Assembly (NCBI GenBank): GCA_008360975.2
Contig: CM039211.1
Span: 65,934,565-65,998,564, forward strand
DNA: 64,000 nucleotides
Direction of reading: 5' to 3'
Origin: Lichenostomus cassidix
Taxonomy: Eukaryota; Chordata; Aves; Passeriformes; Meliphagidae
Of the stretch, positions 63,835-64,000 are shown piece by piece. The notes beneath the pieces are model-generated. The model ran no database searches and was not told the DNA's origin. It saw only the letters and a program-made list of their open reading frames with translations. The position numbers and the translations under genes are program-made. Position 1 is the stretch's first letter. Each line of letters starts with the position of its first letter.

Positions 63835-63905
63835 CTCATCATCTCCCAGTGAATTTATTTGTTCTAATTTTCTGGTCCAGTATCTGGCCTCTTCTTCAGG
63901 GATAT
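63835..63905 (-). CDS. UNC13B: UNC13B exon: helix following the C2A domain
   Basis: A 71-base internal exon. The minus-strand acceptor AG precedes 63905 and the donor gtaa lies at 63834-63831. It completes a codon begun in the previous exon, then encodes 23 residues, [20 protein letters not shown] followed by DDE, and ends in phase 0. In Munc13-1 and ubMunc13-2 the same [10 protein letters not shown]...LEQIN segment directly follows the N-terminal C2A domain. From family knowledge this helical extension helps C2A bind the zinc finger of RIM, which switches C2A from homodimer to RIM heterodimer at the active zone. The C2A exons themselves are outside the window. Homology was recognised by eye. 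The UNC13 family is secure; the B paralog is likely rather than proven, because UNC13A shares this region. Confidence 0.93.
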
Positions 63906-64000
63906 CTATGTTAAAAGAGTAAGTCACACCACCTTATTAACCAGGCAACTTTGCATTCATCACCATTAGCATTAAAGATGACAAAGAGAAAACGCACATG
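63906..64000 (-). other. UNC13B: UNC13B intron, 3' end (partial)
   Basis: Intron sequence upstream of the exon at 63905. On the minus strand it ends in an AG acceptor just before the ATATCCC exon start. The exons for the C2A domain should lie beyond the window edge. No other feature is visible here. Confidence 0.8.

Overview
The window looks like bird nuclear DNA. It is AT-rich and intron-dominated, with no bacterial-type gene packing. It carries CR1 non-LTR retroposon tails (one of about 0.8 kb at 16.05-16.86 kb, one short minus-strand fragment at 1.02-1.20 kb), the usual avian/reptilian interspersed repeat. I cannot name the species, and a turtle or crocodilian is not strictly excluded. Everything I can support as coding lies on the minus strand and belongs to one gene, an UNC13/Munc13 synaptic-vesicle priming factor. 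UNC13B (Munc13-2) is the best call; UNC13A is the main alternative.

Layout in transcription order (high to low coordinates): 63905-63835, the helix after the C2A domain; 60740-60683, a short linker exon; 43095-42873, a conserved Ser/Asp-rich linker exon; 38480 to about 29319 or 29297, one giant exon with about 3060 open codons; 27666-27340, a linker exon; 25439-25349, the exon with the calmodulin-binding Trp helix. Below 25349 I found no further exon, so positions 1-25348 read as intron. The upstream C2A exons and the downstream C1, C2B, MUN and C2C exons lie outside the window. All junctions were phased by hand. Exon 42873-43095 ends in phase 2 and joins in frame both to 27666 (giant exon skipped) and to the giant exon at 38480 (giant exon included).

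The giant exon is the remarkable object. It encodes a low-complexity Ser/Thr/Pro/Lys/Glu-rich chain with many short FF/LF hydrophobic patches, three near-identical 49-residue repeats, a five-fold 12-residue repeat, and an aromatic/Trp-rich island with two PxDLS motifs of the type bound by CtBP and by the synaptic-ribbon protein RIBEYE. How it ends is ambiguous. There is a strong GT donor at 29839 in phase 0, a possible GC donor at 29318 in the phase needed for the next exon, and a stop codon overlapped by AATAAA at 29293-29298. The three models predict very different proteins.

The remaining DNA is intron with CR1 remnants, A/C-rich simple tracts, a short (CA)n, a TA-rich perfect hairpin and one homeodomain/POU-motif-rich stretch. 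I found no second protein-coding gene, tRNA, rRNA or CRISPR array.
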